A DNA stretch of 64,000 nucleotides, taken from NCBI GenBank assembly GCA_004297625.1, contig SCTY01000028.1, positions 316,327 to 380,326 of the forward strand. Direction: 5' to 3'. The translations under genes and the position numbers were made by a program. Numbering within the stretch: position 1 is the first letter of the stretch; every line of letters starts with the position of its first letter. Below the pieces are notes generated by a model. It was not told the origin of the DNA. It saw nothing but the letters and a program-made list of their open reading frames with translations, and made no database searches. Origin of the DNA: Betaproteobacteria bacterium. GTDB lineage: Bacteria > Pseudomonadota > Gammaproteobacteria > Burkholderiales > SG8-39. This document shows positions 51,274-59,637 of this stretch, one piece after another.

Positions 51274-53007
51274 ATGAAGCCCCGGCGCAAGAACCCCGAA
51301 GACCTGCGCTCGCACCGCTGGTATGGCGTGCAGGACCTGCGCTCGTTCGGGCATCGCTCGCGCACCGCGCAGATGGGCTACGACCGCAGCGACTACGCGG
51401 GAAAGCCGGTGATCGCCATCCTCAACACCTGGTCGGACATCAACCCCTGTCACACCCATTTCAAGCAGCGCGTGGAGGAAGTAAAGCGCGGCGTGTGGCA
51501 GGCGGGCGGCTTCCCGGTCGAGATGCCCGCGATCTCGCTCGCCGAGCCGATGCAGAAGCCGACCACGATGATGTACCGCAACTTCCTCGCCATGGAGACC
51601 GAGGAGCTGCTGCGCTCCTACCCGGCCGACGGCGCGGTGCTCATGGGCGGCTGCGACAAGACGACGCCCGGCCTCGTCATGGGCGCGACCAGCATGAACC
51701 TGCCCGCGATCTATGTCCCGGCCGGACCGATGCTCTCGGGGCACTGGCGCAGCCACAAGCTCGGCTCCGGGTCCGACACCTGGAAGTACTGGGCCGAGCT
51801 GCGCGCCGGCAATATCAGCGAGCGCGACTGGCAGGAAATCGAGGACGGCATCGCGCGCTCGCCGGGCACCTGCATGACCATGGGCACCGCGGCGACCATG
51901 ATGGCGGTCGCCGAGGCGCTTGGACTCACGCTTCCCGGCGCCTCGTCGATCCCGGCGCCCGACTCGAACCACTCGAAAATGGCCACGCTTGCCGGCAAGC
52001 GCATCGTCGAGATGGTTTGGGAAGACTTGAAGCCGCGCGACATCCTCACACCCGAGTCGTTCGACAACGCCATGGTGACGCTCATGGCGATGGGCGGCTC
52101 GACCAACGCGCTCATCCATCTCGTCGCCATGGCGGGCCGCGCGGGAATCAAGCTCCCGCTCGAGCGTTTCAACGAGTTTTCGGCGAAAACGCCGCTGCTC
52201 GCCAACGTTCGTCCGTCGGGCGACACGCACCTGATGGAGGACTTCTACTATGCGGGCGGGCTGCGGGCTCTGCTGAACGAATTGCGGGATTTGCTGCATT
52301 TGGGGTGCAAAAGCGTGAACGGCATGACGCTCGGCGAGAATCTGCAAGGCGCCCGCATCCACAACGAGGACGTCATTCGGAAAAGAGCGAACCCGCTGAA
52401 AGCGTCCGGCGGGCTCGTGGTGCTGCGCGGCAACCTGGCGCCCAACGGCGCGGTGATCAAGGCCGCCGCGGCATCGCCCGGGCTTCTGAAGCACGTCGGC
52501 AAGGCGGTGGTGTTCGAGGACTACAACGACATGGCGGCGCGCATCGATCGCGACGATCTCGAAGCGGACGCCGATTCGGTGCTCGTGCTGCGAAACTCCG
52601 GCCCGCTGGGCGGTCCCGGCATGCCCGAATGGGGCATGCTGCCGGTGCCGAAGAAACTGCTGAAGCAAGGCGTGCGCGACATGGTGCGCATCTCGGATGC
52701 GCGCATGAGCGGCACGAGCTACGGCACTTGCGTGCTGCACGTTGCGCCCGAATCCTACGTCGGGGGCCCGCTCGCGCTGGTGCGCAACGGCGATCTCATA
52801 GAGCTGGACGTGGAAAAGCGGGTTCTCAACCTGAATGTCTCCGAAAAGGAACTGCAAGGCCGAAAAGCGGCGTGGCAGCCGCCGGCCCGCAAATACGAGC
52901 GCGGGTACGGCGCGCTCTTTTCCCGGCACGTAAAGCAGGCCGACGAAGGCTGCGACTTCGATTTCCTCGAAGGCACCGCGCCCATCCCCGAGCCGGAGAT
53001 CCATTGA
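51274..53007 (+). CDS. IlvD/Edd-family dehydratase, sugar-acid (L-arabinonate-type)
   Basis: The 577-residue protein removes water from a 2,3-dihydroxy acid. Candidate iron-sulfur cysteines are Cys59 (INPCHTHF), Cys127 ([10 protein letters not shown]) and Cys200 (GTCMTMGTA), the pattern of [2Fe-2S] sugar-acid dehydratases. The late [13 protein letters not shown] motif holds the catalytic serine. The following aldolase argues for a sugar acid rather than branched-chain amino acid synthesis. A TAGAAT at 51256-51261 may be its -10. Confidence 0.9.
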   Translation: MKPRRKNPEDLRSHRWYGVQDLRSFGHRSRTAQMGYDRSDYAGKPVIAILNTWSDINPCHTHFKQRVEEVKRGVWQAGGFPVEMPAISLAEPMQKPTTMMYRNFLAMETEELLRSYPADGAVLMGGCDKTTPGLVMGATSMNLPAIYVPAGPMLSGHWRSHKLGSGSDTWKYWAELRAGNISERDWQEIEDGIARSPGTCMTMGTAATMMAVAEALGLTLPGASSIPAPDSNHSKMATLAGKRIVEMVWEDLKPRDILTPESFDNAMVTLMAMGGSTNALIHLVAMAGRAGIKLPLERFNEFSAKTPLLANVRPSGDTHLMEDFYYAGGLRALLNELRDLLHLGCKSVNGMTLGENLQGARIHNEDVIRKRANPLKASGGLVVLRGNLAPNGAVIKAAAASPGLLKHVGKAVVFEDYNDMAARIDRDDLEADADSVLVLRNSGPLGGPGMPEWGMLPVPKKLLKQGVRDMVRISDARMSGTSYGTCVLHVAPESYVGGPLALVRNGDLIELDVEKRVLNLNVSEKELQGRKAAWQPPARKYERGYGALFSRHVKQADEGCDFDFLEGTAPIPEPEIH

Positions 53008-53771
53008 CGGAACTGCCGCACAACGCGTTCAAGCGCGCCCTCAAGGCCGGCAAAGCGCAGATCGGCCTGTGGTCGAGCCTTTCCTCCAACTACAGCGTCG
53101 AGGTCATCGCCGGCGCCGGGTTCGACTGGATCCTGCTCGACAGCGAGCACTCGCCGGCGGACATCGAGAGCCTGCTGCGGCAGCTGCAGGCCGCCGCGCC
53201 GTACCCGACGCACCCGATCGTGCGCGTGCCGTGGAACGACATGGTGTGGATCAAGCGCGTCCTCGACATCGGCGCCCAGACGCTGCTCGTCCCGTATGTC
53301 TCGACGGCCGCCGAGGCGCGCAACGCAGTCGCCTATACCCGCTATCCGCCGCAGGGTTTGCGCGGCGTGGCGGGCACGACGCGCGCGACGCGCTTCGGGC
53401 GCATCAAGGATTACGCCAGGCGCGCGCACGAGGAAACCTGCCTGCTCGTGCAGGTCGAGACCCCGGCCGCGCTCGACAACATCGAGGCGATCGCCGCAGT
53501 AGACGGCGTGGACGGCATCTTCATCGGCCCGGCGGACCTGCACGCGTCGCTCGGCCATACCGGCGAGATCGCCCACGCGAGCGTAAAGCCGCTGATCGAC
53601 GAAGCGATCCGCCGCATCCGCAAATGCGGCTGCGCGCCCGGCATCCTCACGCCGAACGAGGCCGACGCGCGCCACTGGCTCGGCTGCGGCGCGCTCTTCG
53701 TCGCGGTCGGCGCGGACGTCGGCATCCTCGCGCGCGGCGCCGAGGCGCTGGCTGCAAAATTCAAGACATGA
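53004..53771 (+). CDS. HpcH/HpaI-family aldolase
   Basis: The 255-residue class II aldolase cleaves 2-keto-3-deoxy acids to pyruvate plus an aldehyde. Motifs seen are [16 protein letters not shown], the metal-binding Glu in [13 protein letters not shown] and Asp in [14 protein letters not shown]. It starts with TTG at 53004, overlapping the dehydratase stop (TTGA). The product of an IlvD/Edd dehydratase is exactly the substrate type of this family. The upstream extension of the frame is a shadow. Confidence 0.9.
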   Translation: MTELPHNAFKRALKAGKAQIGLWSSLSSNYSVEVIAGAGFDWILLDSEHSPADIESLLRQLQAAAPYPTHPIVRVPWNDMVWIKRVLDIGAQTLLVPYVSTAAEARNAVAYTRYPPQGLRGVAGTTRATRFGRIKDYARRAHEETCLLVQVETPAALDNIEAIAAVDGVDGIFIGPADLHASLGHTGEIAHASVKPLIDEAIRRIRKCGCAPGILTPNEADARHWLGCGALFVAVGADVGILARGAEALAAKFKT

Positions 53772-54706
53772 AACCGCCCATCATTATCACCTCGCGGGGC
53801 CACGCCCCCACCATGGCCGCGCTGCAAAGCGAGTTCGACGCCCGCATTCTTTCCGAGGCGCGCGACCGGGAAGCGTTTCTGCGCGAGCTCGCACCCACGG
53901 TGCGCGGCATCGCGAGCTTCGCCCCCATGCCGATCGACGGCAAGCTCATGGACGCGCTGCCCAAGCTCGAGATCATTTCGAACTTCGGCGTCGGCGTGGA
54001 TCAGATCAACCTCGACGATGCGAAAAAGCGCGGCATCATCGTCACCAACACGCCCGACGTGCTGAACGAATGCGTCGCCGATACGGCGCTGGCGCTGGTG
54101 CTCAATACCGTGCGCAAGTTTCCGCAGTCGGAGCAATACCTGCGCGCCGGCAACTGGGCGGCACGCGGCCCTTATCCGCTCACCACCTCGGTCGGCGGCA
54201 AGACGCTGGGCATCCTCGGCCTCGGGCGCATCGGCGAAGTGATCGCCAAGCGGGCTGTCGCCTGCGGCATGAAGATCCGCTACCACAACCGCAATCGAAA
54301 AGAAACCGACTACCCGTACGACCCGGATCCCGTCACGCTCGCGAAGAACAGCGACGTGCTCATGGTGGTGACCCCCGCCACCGCGCAGACCGCCCGCATC
54401 ATCAACGCGGCCGTCCTCGACGCGCTCGGGCCCGATGGCTATCTCGTCAACATCGCGCGCGGCTCGGTGGTCGACGAGCCGGTGCTGCTGCGCTACCTGC
54501 AGGAAAAGCGCATAGCGGGCGCGGGCCTCGACGTTTTCGCCGACGAGCCTCGGGTGCCGCCCGCGTTCTTCACCTTGGACAACTGCGTGCTTTTCCCGCA
54601 CGTCGGCAGCGCCACGGTGGAAACGCGCAAGGCGATGGGCGACCGGCAGATCGAGAACCTGCGGCGCCACTTCGCGGGCAAGCCGGTGATCAGCCGCGTG
54701 GTCTAG
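53768..54706 (+). CDS. D-2-hydroxyacid dehydrogenase (glyoxylate/hydroxypyruvate reductase-like)
   Basis: The 312-residue protein has the NAD(P)-binding motif LGILGLGRIGEVIAKRA and the three catalytic residues of the family: Arg in VNIARGSVVDE, Glu in VFADEPRVP and His in LFPHVGSATVE. ATG 53768 overlaps the aldolase stop (ATGA). It would reduce the aldehyde- or keto-acid product of the preceding enzymes, for example glyoxylate to glycolate. Confidence 0.9.
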   Translation: MKPPIIITSRGHAPTMAALQSEFDARILSEARDREAFLRELAPTVRGIASFAPMPIDGKLMDALPKLEIISNFGVGVDQINLDDAKKRGIIVTNTPDVLNECVADTALALVLNTVRKFPQSEQYLRAGNWAARGPYPLTTSVGGKTLGILGLGRIGEVIAKRAVACGMKIRYHNRNRKETDYPYDPDPVTLAKNSDVLMVVTPATAQTARIINAAVLDALGPDGYLVNIARGSVVDEPVLLRYLQEKRIAGAGLDVFADEPRVPPAFFTLDNCVLFPHVGSATVETRKAMGDRQIENLRRHFAGKPVISRVV

Positions 54707-54731
54707 AATTGGCCGTACGAGGAGGATACCC

Positions 54732-55673
54732 ATGAAAGTCCAGAAGACGCTGATCGCCGCAGCGGCGGCAATCGTGTTCGCCGGCCCCGCGGCGGCACAA
54801 CAAGTCATGTTCATGACCGGGCCGCAGGGCGGCTCGTGGATCCCGCTCGGCGGCGCGCTGAAGGGCATGTGGGAGAAGGCGGTTCCCGGCCTGAGCATCA
54901 CGCAGACGCCCGGCGCAGGCATCGCCAACGTGCGCGGGGTGGACGAAGGCAAGGCGCAGATCGGCATCGGCAACTCGAGCACCACGGTCGACGGCCTCGC
55001 AGGCCGCCCGCCCTACCCGAAGAAAGTCACCAAGGTGTGCCAGCTGGCGAATCTGTACCCGCAGTACTTCCAGGTGGTGGCGCTCGCCGACGCCAAGGTG
55101 AACTCGTTCGCCGACCTCAAAGGCAAGAGCCTGGTCACCCAGCCGAAAGGCAACACCGCCGAGATCCTCACCGCGACGGTGCTCAAGCTGAACGGATTGA
55201 GCTACCAGTCCCTCGCGCGCGCCAATTTCCAGGCGGCGTATACCGACGCGGTATCCCTGATGAAGGACGGCCACGTCCAGGTGTTCACCTTGGGCACGAC
55301 GGCGCCGGCCTCGGCGGTCATGGACCTTGCCAGCGCGCGCGACATCCATCTCGTGCCGGTCGACGACAAGACGATGAACGCCCTGAAGAAGGAAAATCCG
55401 GGCTACAACAAGCTCGTCATCAAGGCGGGCACGTATCCGAAGCAGGACAAGGATGTCCCGGTCATCGGCTATTCGACGCATATCGTCGTCGCCTGCGAGC
55501 TTCCCGAGCAAACCGTCTACGGGATGACCAAGGCGATGGCGCAGAACGTCCCCGCGATGGCGGCGGTGGTGAAGGCGATCGAGGGCATAACGGCCAAGGA
55601 CATGGCGCTCGACATCGGCGTGCCGTTCCACAAGGGCGCGGCCAGGTTCTACAAAGAAGCCGGGGCGATGTAA
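54732..55673 (+). CDS. TAXI-family TRAP transporter solute-binding protein
   Basis: The 313-residue protein has a Sec signal peptide (MKVQKTLIAAAAAIVFAGPA, cut near AAAQQ) and the TAXI-type binding fold, with FMTGPQGGSWIPLGGALKGM near the mature N-terminus. It captures a carboxylate ligand for the permease downstream. A good GAGGAGG ribosome site precedes the ATG. A TAGAAT at 54704-54709, overlapping the previous stop codon, could be a -10. Confidence 0.9.
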   Translation: MKVQKTLIAAAAAIVFAGPAAAQQVMFMTGPQGGSWIPLGGALKGMWEKAVPGLSITQTPGAGIANVRGVDEGKAQIGIGNSSTTVDGLAGRPPYPKKVTKVCQLANLYPQYFQVVALADAKVNSFADLKGKSLVTQPKGNTAEILTATVLKLNGLSYQSLARANFQAAYTDAVSLMKDGHVQVFTLGTTAPASAVMDLASARDIHLVPVDDKTMNALKKENPGYNKLVIKAGTYPKQDKDVPVIGYSTHIVVACELPEQTVYGMTKAMAQNVPAMAAVVKAIEGITAKDMALDIGVPFHKGAARFYKEAGAM

Positions 55674-55696
55674 CGCCGGTGTAACGAAGGGAAAAG

Positions 55697-55720
55697 GGGC
55701 GGCCGGGCCGCCCTTTTTTC
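55697..55720 (+). terminator. Intrinsic terminator between TRAP binding-protein and permease genes
   Basis: GGGCGGCC (55697-55704) pairs with GGCCGCCC (55706-55713), followed directly by TTTTTTC. It lies 24 nt after the binding-protein stop and just before the permease ribosome site, so it should reduce but not abolish permease transcription. Confidence 0.85.
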
Positions 55721-55733
55721 TTGGGGAGGAGAC

Positions 55734-57692
55734 GTGGAAGAGGAAAAGGCGGCCACCGCGCCCGGTACCCGGGCGCTCAGGCACGTGGTCGCGACCATCG
55801 CAATCGCGATGTCGCTCTATCACATGTATGTCGCGGCGTTCGGGCCACCCGAGGCGATCATCTTCCGCGGCACGCACCTGATGTTCGCCACCACGCTGGT
55901 GTTCCTGCTGTATCCGTTGCGCCCTCAAGACCGCATCGGCTGGCGCGCGCTCGACGCGGTGTTTCTCCTCGCCGGTTTGGGCCTGGTGCTGCACATCCTG
56001 CTCAATTACGAGTACTTCACGAACCGCATCATCTACATCGACGAGCTGACGCTCGCCGACAAGGTGTGGGCCGTGATCGCGATCATCGTGGTGCTCGATG
56101 GCACGCGCCGCGTCATCGGCTGGGCGTTGCCCGTGACCGCGCTTGCCTTCATCGCTTACGCCTTGAGCACCCAGGTGAAGGTGCCCGTGCTGCTCGAGCA
56201 GATCTATTTCTCCACCGAGGGCATCTTCGGCTCCACGCTCGGCGTGTCGGCCTCTTACGTGATGCTCTTCGTGCTGTTCGGCGCATTCATGGAGCGCAGC
56301 GGCACCGGGCAGCTGTTCATGGATTTCGCCATGTCGATTACCGGCCATACCGCCGGCGGGCCGGGCAAGGTGGCGGTGGTGAGCTCGAGCCTCTTCGGCA
56401 CGGTGTCGGGCAGCGCAGTGGCAAACGTCATGGTGGACGGGCCGATCACCATCCCGCTCATGAAGCGCACCGGCTTCCGGCCGCCGTTTGCCGCGGCGGT
56501 CGAGGCGGTCGCCTCCACCGGCGGACAGCTCATGCCCCCGATCATGGGAGCGGCCGCTTTCGTCATGGCGGAATTCCTGGCGGTGCCCTATGCGCAGGTG
56601 GCGGTGTGGGCGATCATCCCGGCGTTTCTCTACTATCTCGCGGTTTTCGCCGCGGTGCACTTCGAAGCGAAGCGCTACAAGCTGGCGGGGGTACCCAAAA
56701 CCGAGCTGCCGCGCTTCGGCGCGGTGATGCTGGAGCGCGGGCACCTCTTCGTCCCGATCCTGATCGTGCTCTTCGGGCTCATGCTCGGCTATTCCGCACC
56801 GCTGTGCGCGCTCGCCGGCGCGCTGGCGTGCCTTCCCCTCGCGCTGCTGCGCGCCTCGACCCGCGCCGGCATAACGTGGCGCACCGTCCTCGACGCGCTG
56901 CAGGACGGGGCGCGCAACACCCTCGCGGTCGCCATGGCCTGCGCCTGCGCCGGCATCGTAATCGCCTGCGTAACCATTACCGGCCTGGGCATCGTGTTCA
57001 CGCAACTCGTGGTCGCGCTCGCGCAGGACACGCTGGTCGTCGCGCTGATCCTGACGGCGCTCGCGGGCATCGTCCTCGGCATGGGCATGCCGACCACCCC
57101 CGCCTACATCATGATGGTCGCGCTGCTGGTGCCCGCGGTGATCAAGCTGGGTGTCACGGGCTGTCCGGTGCCGGTCACTGCTGAATGCAAGAATGCAGTG
57201 ACGCCCGCTGCCCACATGTTCGCCTTCTACTTCGCCATCCTCTCCGCGATCACCCCGCCGGTTGCGCTGGCGGTGTACGCCGCCGCCGGCTTGGCCAAGG
57301 CCAACATGTGGCAGGCGGGGTTCGCGGCCATGCGCGCCGCCGCGCCCGCCTACATCGTGCCTTTCATGTTCGTCTACGAACCGATGCTGCTGCTCATCGT
57401 GAACGACTGGCAGAGCGGATGGCCGTTCGTGGTCTGGTCGGTGTTCACCGCGTCTGTGGGCGTGATATGCCTCGCCGCGAGCCTGTTCGGCTGGCTGTTC
57501 AGCCTGGCGCTCTTCTGGCAGCGGGTGCTGCTCTTCGTCGCTGCACTTTGCCTCATCAAGCCAGGCCTTATCACCGACACGGTGGGGCTCGTGCTGCTCG
57601 CGATCGTCGCCGGCGCGCAGCTCGTGGCGCGGCGCTCGGGCGCTGCGACGTCGGATCGCGACGTCGCTAAGGCGCCAATACGAAATTCCTGA
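55734..57692 (+). CDS. TRAP transporter fused permease (TAXI-associated)
   Basis: The 652-residue protein has many membrane segments and combines the small (DctQ-like) and large (DctM-like) TRAP subunits in one chain, as in TAXI systems. The DctM part shows SSLFGTVSGSAVANVMVDGP and GIVLGMGMPTTPAYIMMVAL. It starts with GTG at 55734 after GGGGAGGA. Together with the preceding binding protein it forms a complete sodium-driven carboxylate importer. Confidence 0.92.
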   Translation: MEEEKAATAPGTRALRHVVATIAIAMSLYHMYVAAFGPPEAIIFRGTHLMFATTLVFLLYPLRPQDRIGWRALDAVFLLAGLGLVLHILLNYEYFTNRIIYIDELTLADKVWAVIAIIVVLDGTRRVIGWALPVTALAFIAYALSTQVKVPVLLEQIYFSTEGIFGSTLGVSASYVMLFVLFGAFMERSGTGQLFMDFAMSITGHTAGGPGKVAVVSSSLFGTVSGSAVANVMVDGPITIPLMKRTGFRPPFAAAVEAVASTGGQLMPPIMGAAAFVMAEFLAVPYAQVAVWAIIPAFLYYLAVFAAVHFEAKRYKLAGVPKTELPRFGAVMLERGHLFVPILIVLFGLMLGYSAPLCALAGALACLPLALLRASTRAGITWRTVLDALQDGARNTLAVAMACACAGIVIACVTITGLGIVFTQLVVALAQDTLVVALILTALAGIVLGMGMPTTPAYIMMVALLVPAVIKLGVTGCPVPVTAECKNAVTPAAHMFAFYFAILSAITPPVALAVYAAAGLAKANMWQAGFAAMRAAAPAYIVPFMFVYEPMLLLIVNDWQSGWPFVVWSVFTASVGVICLAASLFGWLFSLALFWQRVLLFVAALCLIKPGLITDTVGLVLLAIVAGAQLVARRSGAATSDRDVAKAPIRNS

Positions 57693-57767
57693 AAATTCGA
57701 CAGCAAGAGCCCGGCTGCGGCGATAGCGGGGCCGCAAAGCGCGAGCGAGAATGATTCCAGGCGGCAC
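57693..57767. other. Gene-free gap after the TRAP permease
   Basis: These 75 bases follow the permease stop codon. They contain one GCGGC-to-GCCGC inverted repeat (about 57716-57735) without a U-run. No start codon with a convincing ribosome site or homologous frame was found. With the hairpin region to its right it makes a 320-bp stretch without genes. Confidence 0.6.
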
Positions 57768-57800
57768 AAAAAAGAGGGCGCGACCGCTAGCCGCGCCCTC
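57768..57800 (-). terminator. Strong intrinsic terminator for leftward transcription
   Basis: Read on the minus strand, GAGGGCGCG (57800-57792), a nine-base loop and CGCGCCCTC (57782-57774) form a perfect 9-bp stem followed by TTTTTTG (57773-57767). It ends transcripts coming from the SPFH gene or from the structured region between it and that gene. Confidence 0.88.
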
Positions 57801-58016
57801 CGTGAAGCAAGTTTCTAGTTCAAGCGGCGATCGAACTGCGACTACACTTTGTTTGGCCCTACCGTGGACCGATCAACAGGAGATCGGTCTCTCGGACGGG
57901 GCTGCTAACAGCGTGCTGGCCACCCGTTCGTCGTATGTAGAGCGTGCTCTACACGTGCGCATGATGCGACGACGCGTCGCCGCAATCAACGTCGAAGGCT
58001 AGTCCGTTAGGACTAG
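57801..58016 (-). other. Hairpin-rich region, candidate 3'-derived or independent structured RNA
   Basis: About 212 bases separate the SPFH stop from the terminator. Perfect inverted repeats include CTAGTCC/GGACTAG (57999-58016, overlapping the SPFH stop), TGTAGAGC/GCTCTACA (57936-57953), GACCGATC/GATCGGTC with a 7-nt loop (57867-57889), GCGAC/GTCGC (57966-57980), GCTG/CAGC (57901-57912) and AGTTC/GAACT (57817-57837). I do not recognise tmRNA, 6S, 4.5S or RNase P RNA sequences. A processed 3' UTR RNA or an sRNA is possible; strand is assigned from the terminator. Confidence 0.4.
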
Positions 58017-59011
58017 GCCCGCGCCGGGCCCTGGTTCTGGCGCGCCTTGTCGAGCACGCTCATCGCCGTGGCCACCATTCCGGCCACGTCGCTCGCATTG
58101 GCGGGCAGGATCAGGGTATTCGAGGTCTTCGCCAGGCCCGCGAAGGCATCGACGTACTGCTGCGCGATCTTGAGGTTCGCCGCGTCGAGCCCGCCCTTGT
58201 CGGCGATCGACTCGGCAACCGCGCGCACGCCGGCGGCGGTCGCCTCGGCAATCACCCGGATTGCGGTCGCGTCGCCCTGCGCCTTGTTGATCGCCGCCTG
58301 CTTTTCCCCTTCGGAGCGCAGGACCGCCGCCTGCTTCTCGCCGTCGGCGAGGTTGATCTGTTCCTGGCGCTGGCCCTCCGACTTGGCGATGAGCGCCCGC
58401 TTCTCGCGCTCGGCCGTGATCTGCGCCTGCATGGAGCGCAGGATCGTCTCGGGCGGCGTAAGGCTCTTGATCTCGTAGCGCAGCACCTTGATGCCCCAGT
58501 TGCGTCCCGCCTCGTCGAGCGCCTGCACGATCTGCCGGTTGATCTCGTCGCGCGACTCGAAGGTCTTGTCGAGCTCCATCTTGCCGATCTCGCTGCGCAG
58601 CGTGGTCTGCGCGAGCTGCGTAATCGCCGACACGTAGTTGGACGAGCCGTAGGAAGCGAGGCGCGGATCGGTCACCTGGTAATAGAGGATGCCGTCCACG
58701 CCGAGCTGGGTGTTGTCCTTCGTGATGCACACCTGCTCGGGAACATCGAGCGGCACTTCCTTCAGCAAGTGCACGTAGGCCACGCGGTCGAGGAACGGAA
58801 TGATGAGGTTCAGGCCGGGCTGGAGGATGGCGTGGAAACGGCCGAGCCGCTCCACCACCCAGGCGCTCTGCTGCGGGACGATGCGCACGCCCTCGATGAC
58901 GAACGCGACGATCACGCCGAAGACGAGAATCCAGATCCAGTACTGCGACAGCGCGGGCACGAGCGCGGCGACCACCGCCAGCCCGACGACGATTGCGAGC
59001 TTCCAAAACAT
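58013..59011 (-). CDS. SPFH-domain (stomatin/prohibitin, QmcA-like) membrane protein
   Basis: The 332-residue protein has two N-terminal hydrophobic stretches (about residues 4-45), the SPFH domain (VRIVPQQSAWVVERLGRFHA to YYQVTDP) and a long charged helix (about 190-270, EREKRALIAKSEGQRQEQIN). Such proteins oligomerise in membrane microdomains and modulate FtsH-type proteolysis. It follows the NfeD gene by 12 nt, the usual partnership. Confidence 0.9.
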   Translation of the reverse strand: MFWKLAIVVGLAVVAALVPALSQYWIWILVFGVIVAFVIEGVRIVPQQSAWVVERLGRFHAILQPGLNLIIPFLDRVAYVHLLKEVPLDVPEQVCITKDNTQLGVDGILYYQVTDPRLASYGSSNYVSAITQLAQTTLRSEIGKMELDKTFESRDEINRQIVQALDEAGRNWGIKVLRYEIKSLTPPETILRSMQAQITAEREKRALIAKSEGQRQEQINLADGEKQAAVLRSEGEKQAAINKAQGDATAIRVIAEATAAGVRAVAESIADKGGLDAANLKIAQQYVDAFAGLAKTSNTLILPANASDVAGMVATAMSVLDKARQNQGPARA

Positions 59012-59023
59012 GACTACCCTCCC

Positions 59024-59446
59024 TTAGGGTCGTTTTTTTGCAACCTTCAGCGTGTTTCCGTCGGCCTCCACCACATAGACCGTAGTGCCGGGTTCGAGCG
59101 CTTCGCCGCCCTCCACCCGGGCATCCCAGCTCGCGCCACGGTAACGCACGCGTGCGAGCCGCGCGCCCGGATCGATCCAGTTCTCGAAGCTCGCCGGCAT
59201 GCCGGCGTCGAGCGAGGGCATCTGTTCGGCCTTGTTTTTCGCGCGGTACCTGTAGATCCCGTAGCACCCGGCGGCCGCGACCAGCGCGGCGACGAGCACC
59301 TGGACCGCAAAGTCGTGGCCCAGCCAGGCGCCGGCGGCGGCGCCGAAAGCGGCGACCCCGAGCATCAGGAGATAGAAGGTCCCGGTAAGCAGCTCGACGA
59401 TGACGAGCACGAGTCCGCCGACGGCCCATGCCAGCGCGGGATCCAT
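59024..59446 (-). CDS. NfeD-family membrane protein
   Basis: The 140-residue protein has three to four membrane segments (AWAVGGLVLVIVELLTGTFY onward) and a C-terminal OB-like NfeD domain (GARLARVRYRGASWDARVEG). NfeD proteins pair with SPFH proteins encoded next door. I choose ATG 59446 (MDPALAWAV); a longer frame to 59485 adds an unconserved leader. Confidence 0.88.
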   Translation of the reverse strand: MDPALAWAVGGLVLVIVELLTGTFYLLMLGVAAFGAAAGAWLGHDFAVQVLVAALVAAAGCYGIYRYRAKNKAEQMPSLDAGMPASFENWIDPGARLARVRYRGASWDARVEGGEALEPGTTVYVVEADGNTLKVAKKRP

Positions 59447-59501
59447 GGAAGCTAATTTGGCATGCGCCAGCCCTGGCTGCAACACCGGCTAGAATCGAAC
59501 C

Positions 59502-59637
59502 ATGACCCCGGATCAAGGCTACGCGGCGGCGCGGGCGCCGCACGAGGAGCGCTTGCGGCACGTCACACCGGGCGAAACCTGGAAAACCGAGATTAAAGGG
59601 CTGCCGCTGCACGGGCTTACCGTGCAGTTCGCATGAG
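59502..59637 (+). CDS. Small coupled open frame, unknown (44 aa)
   Basis: ATG 59502 opens a frame for MTPDQGYAAARAPHEERLRH through ETWKTEIKGLPLHGLTVQFA, ending in a TGA that overlaps the ATG of the CaiB-type gene (ATGA). The overlap suggests a real translated leader or a leftover C-terminus of a lost gene. There is no clear ribosome site, but TAGAAT lies at 59490-59495. I do not recognise the product. Confidence 0.4.

Noticed and set aside
50533..53004. An 823-codon minus-strand open frame opposite the dehydratase
   Set aside because: The plus strand encodes a complete IlvD/Edd dehydratase with all cysteines in place; the opposite frame shows no family.
54690..57767. A 1025-codon minus-strand open frame opposite the TRAP genes
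   Set aside because: It is an antisense shadow of the binding protein and permease, with His/Arg/Glu-rich low-complexity text.
57810..57840. tRNA-like T-arm (GTTCAAG / GATCGAACT)
   Set aside because: The surrounding bases do not fold into acceptor, D and anticodon arms; it is one simple inverted repeat.
57751..58002. An 83-codon plus-strand frame in the hairpin region
   Set aside because: No ribosome site, no recognised similarity, and the sequence is better explained by inverted repeats and a leftward terminator.
57801..58012. Possible tmRNA, 6S, 4.5S or RNase P RNA in the gene-free stretch
   Set aside because: The conserved blocks I know for these RNAs (such as the tRNA-like CCA end of tmRNA or the SRP RNA apical loop) were not found.
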